This document shows positions 61,158-64,000 of a stretch of 64,000 bases of DNA, piece after piece. This DNA comes from Erodium maritimum (Eukaryota > Streptophyta > Magnoliopsida > Geraniales > Geraniaceae), in assembly GCA_963921825.1 (NCBI GenBank), contig OY997596.1, positions 39,175,932-39,239,931 of the forward strand. The letters run 5' to 3'. The notes under the pieces are model-generated. The model made no database searches. It worked only from the letters and a program-made list of their open reading frames with translations, and was not told where the DNA came from. Every line of letters begins with the position of its first letter. Position 1 is the stretch's first letter. Made by a program: the position numbers and the translations under genes.

Positions 61158-61364
61158 GTTGATCCAGATTCTGCTCTGTCTGTGCCCCAGCATCGCATGG
61201 TCACACGAAGCAGGTCTGGTATCTCCAAACCCAAAATCATCTTTGACCTTCACTCCACCTCATCCATATCACCCGTTCCCAAGAACCCGAAAGATGCTCT
61301 ACTTGATCCTAATTGGAAACTCGCTATGACGGACGAGTTTAATGCTTTGATTGATAATAATGAG
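61158..61364 (+). pseudogene. Inverted piece of copia pol
   Basis: On the + strand, against the rest of the element, this encodes VPQHRMVTRSRSGISKPK and PKDALLDPNWKLAMTDEFNA, the spacer and start of reverse transcriptase. On the left, minus-strand coding resumes at PDISYAVQQ; on the right, integrase coding KSDVFKIFT ends at 61365. Both breakpoints fall in coding sequence, showing an internal inversion with deletion of the reverse transcriptase core. Confidence 0.8.
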
Positions 61365-62301
61365 GTAAAAATCTTGAAAACATCAGATTTCTTGCCTAGG
61401 GGAAATGTCCAGACAAAATTAGTGAAGTCATCAAGAAGAACCAAATAATACTTATGTCCTGCAGAACTTAAAACAGGTGAAGTCCAAAGATCAGCATGCA
61501 CAATATCAAATGGAGCAAATGTAACTGATAAAGAAGTTTTAAAGGTTAATCTGACATGTTTTCCAAGTACACAAGATTGACAAATAGACTTAAAATTGTT
61601 CGTACAAGGAATTATTTAGAACTACGCAATAACTCAAAAACTGGTGCTCCGGGGTGACCCAACCGAGAATGCCATATGTCCGGAGACAAAGTCGCAGATG
61701 CTGAAAAGGGAAATGACGAATGAGAAGAAAAAGTAGATGTAACGGGATACAAATCGCTTGTGCTATTGCATCTCAAAATCGGATGTCCCGTCGGAAAATC
61801 CTTCACAGAGAAACCAAGAGGGTCAAATTCTATCGAAGCATTATTATCCTTTACAAATCAGCGTACAGAAACTAAATTCTTAACCAGTTTAGGTGCATGA
61901 ATAAAATTGTAAAGTTTGTAATTTGGGTGGGTAGGAAAAATAGATGTATGTCCATAACCACTAATAGGAATTTGATTTCATCACCCACAATAACAGAACG
62001 ATTAATACTCGAATTAACATAAGAACGAAGGGTACCTTGATTCGCAGTCATATGAGACGAGGCTCCAGAATCCATATACCATTGCCCATCTGATACTTGT
62101 TGTAGTGATAAATTTTCCATAGCCTGAGAGATATCAGTAGGAACAGTTGTGTGGGCCTGAGGAGAGGCTGGTGGACGTGAGCCCAATAGACCTGGTTGAG
62201 GAGCAGGCCCGTGAGCCCACGTTGGCTGCTGTCCAGGACCCGTGGGATATGGGCATGGTGGGGGGTAGATGAGAGCCAGCCCAATACGGTTGTTGATCGG
62301 C

Positions 62302-63268
62302 TCAGGGAGAAGGCTGAGAAGAAGCCCAGGTCGGCGGCCCAGTCCAGCTTGGTGGCCCATTCCAACCAGAAGTAGATCCGGCCCATGATTGCTGCTGCCC
62401 ATTCCAGTTTTGCGATGGAGGTCGAGTAGTATGGCGAGACTCAGAACCTCCACAGGAATTTTTAGAATTACGACCTCTGGTATTTAGGCGTCCCTGAGCA
62501 GGACCACGAGAACCCTTATCAGCTCCATCCTTAGTAGAATTAGGAGCTGCAGCAGAATTGGCATACAGGGCAACATTAGACGGAGATGCAAAAGCGGAGT
62601 TCTGTGATTGTTTCAGCTTGCGATTCTCCTCCAACACGAGCCGGGAACGTGCCTCATAGAACTGAGGGAGTGGTTCACTATGTTGAATTAATGTGGCTAC
62701 ATTGTCATATGCTTCTGACAATCCCGCAACTAGAGACGTTAGCAAAGTCATCTAATTTAATAGCAGAGAATTGATGTTCAAGATACACAATACGAGAATG
62801 TTTGTTATCTTGAAAGATCAATCGCAGTGAATTCCAAGTCTGAGCAGCAGTATTATCCGGTACGATAATGGTCTGGAGAAGGTCATTAGAGATCGTACCA
62901 TATATCCATTGAAGGACTGTAGCGTCCAACCGATCCCAAATATCAGCCGGAACTTCGGATCGAGATGCAGCAGCGGAAGAGGTCTCCGGTGATGAGGTTG
63001 GAGCCGTGGCCTTGGCACCTTGCTGCTGCGTGTCTGTTTCATCTATGGAGGCAGTAGATTCTGTCGTGACAGCTGCTGAAGGTGATGGGGCAGCCGTGTG
63101 CAAAGGAGTCTCTGACAAAATATGGTGGAGGACTTCATAAACTCTGCAATGAATTTTAAAGAGTTCAGACCAAGAGGAATAATGCCCTTTGTCCATCTCT
63201 AATGTAATCGGAATATCGGCTCGTATATTAGTGACAGCAAGAGCAGGGTATTGTCGCAGATCAGCCAT
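62302..63268 (-). pseudogene. Copia gag with internal deletion
   Basis: The gag frame starts at the ATG at 63268 (MADLRQYPALAVTNI). It contains the gag block WDRLDATVLQWIYGTISNDLL (about 62940) and EHQFSAIKLDDF (about 62760), then shifts frame to LVAGLSEAYDNVATLIQHSE and a Gln/Trp/Pro/Ser-rich tail ending near 62302. About 40 residues that normally lie between the two parts are missing. No zinc knuckle is seen. Confidence 0.75.
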
Positions 63269-63362
63269 GGAGGAAGTAAGTCTGCGATGTGGAGATTGGA
63301 AAAGAAAGTGGCGGAAGCACAAAAAAAAAGAGAAAGTAGAGAGGTTTAACAGAGAAAGAGTT

Positions 63363-63374
63363 GCTCTGATACCA
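63363..63374 (-). other. Copia primer-binding site
   Basis: On the minus strand TGGTATCAGAGC follows the LTR directly. It is complementary to the 3' end of plant initiator methionine tRNA, the usual primer for copia reverse transcription. Confidence 0.9.
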
Positions 63375-63532
63375 TGAAGGCTTTTGGGATTTAAACCGTG
63401 ACTTGTATATTTAATCAATTGGATATATGTATGCATTTACATTTACAGATAATGTAGAGTGGATTCAAATCTATACAAATATTTATCTGTAGAGTTTGAT
63501 TTTATTCAAACTCTAATGTGCTATCTCTAACA
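63375..63532 (-). repeat. Copia 5' LTR, 158 bp
   Basis: On the minus strand it starts TGTTAGAGATAGCAC and ends AAAGCCTTCA, giving TG and CA ends, directly followed by the primer-binding site. At 158 bases it is short for copia. No second LTR lies in the window. Confidence 0.85.
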
Positions 63533-64000
63533 CAAATCAACAGTTATGACGACACTTATGAATCTTAGAATGGTTGGTTCCTAAATGTTTGACTGAGATT
63601 ATTTTGACAATTTTATGAGCAGTAAATCTCAAAATGTGAAGCTGAGGTTCACACTAGAGATGCCTTGAAGTTCCGGAACCCAAACATGCATAGGAAAAGT
63701 TGATAGCTGTTCTAGATATGGGAATTGGTTGTCGACAAGAAAATGTCCCCAAACTTAGAATTCCTCTTTCGATGATATGGGACCAAGTAGATGATGTTGC
63801 TTTTGTATTGCTTGCAGGTGAAGATTTAATTAGGACATTCTGACAATCCGACAAGACTTTGGATCTAATTAAAGTTGCAAAATCTGAATGTTAGAATACC
63901 ATTTACTCACTGCAACTCTTTTCTCCACTGAGATTGTATCACAAGGATCAAAGGCTCTGCTCCATATACCTTCTCCGGCACATGAGCCATTTATCCTCTT
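63533..64000 (-). other. Window edge; possible exon of an unknown gene
   Basis: The minus strand from 64000 to about 63917 is open (KRINGSCAGEGIWSRAF and onward) and meets a GTGAGTAA donor-like site. A second open stretch lies at 63800-63654 (SHIIERGILSLGTF) after an acceptor-like CTGCAAG. They could be exons of one gene that continues outside the window, but I do not recognise the protein and cannot confirm phase. Confidence 0.25.

Larger units (their letters stand above)
60950..63532 (-). mobile_element. Rearranged Ty1/copia element with 5' LTR
   Basis: Minus-strand copia order is kept: 5' LTR (63532-63375), primer-binding site (63374-63363), gag, protease (WYMDSGASSHMT, about 62095-62060), GAG-pre-integrase (DIWHSRLGHPG, about 61655), integrase (LWTSPVLSSAGHKYYLVLLDD, about 61490) and an RNase H-like end (61128-60950, YAVQQVCLHMHDP, DSDWAGCPD). 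The reverse transcriptase core is missing, a 207-base piece is inverted (61158-61364), the gag has internal deletions, and there is no 3' LTR. It is inactive. Confidence 0.88.

Overview
This is nuclear DNA of a flowering plant, most likely a dicot-type genome. The evidence is three multi-exon genes with clean GT-AG introns whose products match plant-only or plant-typical families, set in a dense and nested field of plant transposable elements (L1-type LINEs, Ty1/copia fragments, PIF/Harbinger, hAT and Mutator-like elements, MITEs). There is no bacterial or organellar gene organisation. The species cannot be named from the sequence.

The three intact host genes are: (1) an STY13-like serine/threonine/tyrosine kinase on the + strand (CDS 17125-21324, two coding exons, predicted 416 aa); (2) an ECT-type YTH-domain m6A reader on the - strand (CDS 27525-31779, nine coding exons, predicted 574 aa, all three aromatic-cage tryptophans present); (3) a CemA/PxcA-family plastid envelope protein resembling DLDG1 on the - strand (CDS 43176-49225, seven coding exons, predicted 427 aa). 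For all three I joined the exons by checking splice dinucleotides and reading phase. They serve unrelated functions (signalling, mRNA fate, plastid ion balance) and do not form a pathway. The first two are convergent.

Layout: 1-1.9 kb, unassigned repeat-like DNA with one long anonymous ORF. 1.9-7.3 kb, two decayed LINEs on the - strand. 7.3-8.9 kb, an LTR-like block. 8.9-12.5 kb, a copia gag region interrupted by a poly(A) retroposon and a hAT-like MITE. 12.5-13.7 kb, a third LINE fragment. 13.8-16.1 kb, three consecutive insertions, each with a perfect target-site duplication. 16.1-21.5 kb, the STY13-like gene. 21.7-26.7 kb, two Harbinger copies in opposite orientation around a retroposon. 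27.5-31.9 kb, the YTH gene. 32.2-33.9 kb, a 3' part of a copia element. 34-39 kb, LTR-like DNA and a DUF4283-like fragment. 39.6-42.3 kb, a third Harbinger copy and a Mutator-type MITE. 43.2-49.5 kb, the DLDG1-like gene. 50-57.4 kb, MITE, Harbinger ORF1-type remnants, a retroposon and a fourth Harbinger element. 57.4-60.1 kb, a hAT-like element containing a Pack-MULE that carries a captured receptor-kinase ectodomain fragment and a solo LTR. 60.1-60.4 kb, the start of a mitochondrial-type ribosomal protein S17 gene, apparently split from its promoter by this nest. 60.9-63.5 kb, a rearranged copia element with 5' LTR, primer-binding site and an internal inversion.

The most rewarding parts are the three- to four-level transposon nest at 55-60 kb and the retrovirus-like but non-viral copia rearrangement at 61 kb. 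I found no clearly new molecular system.
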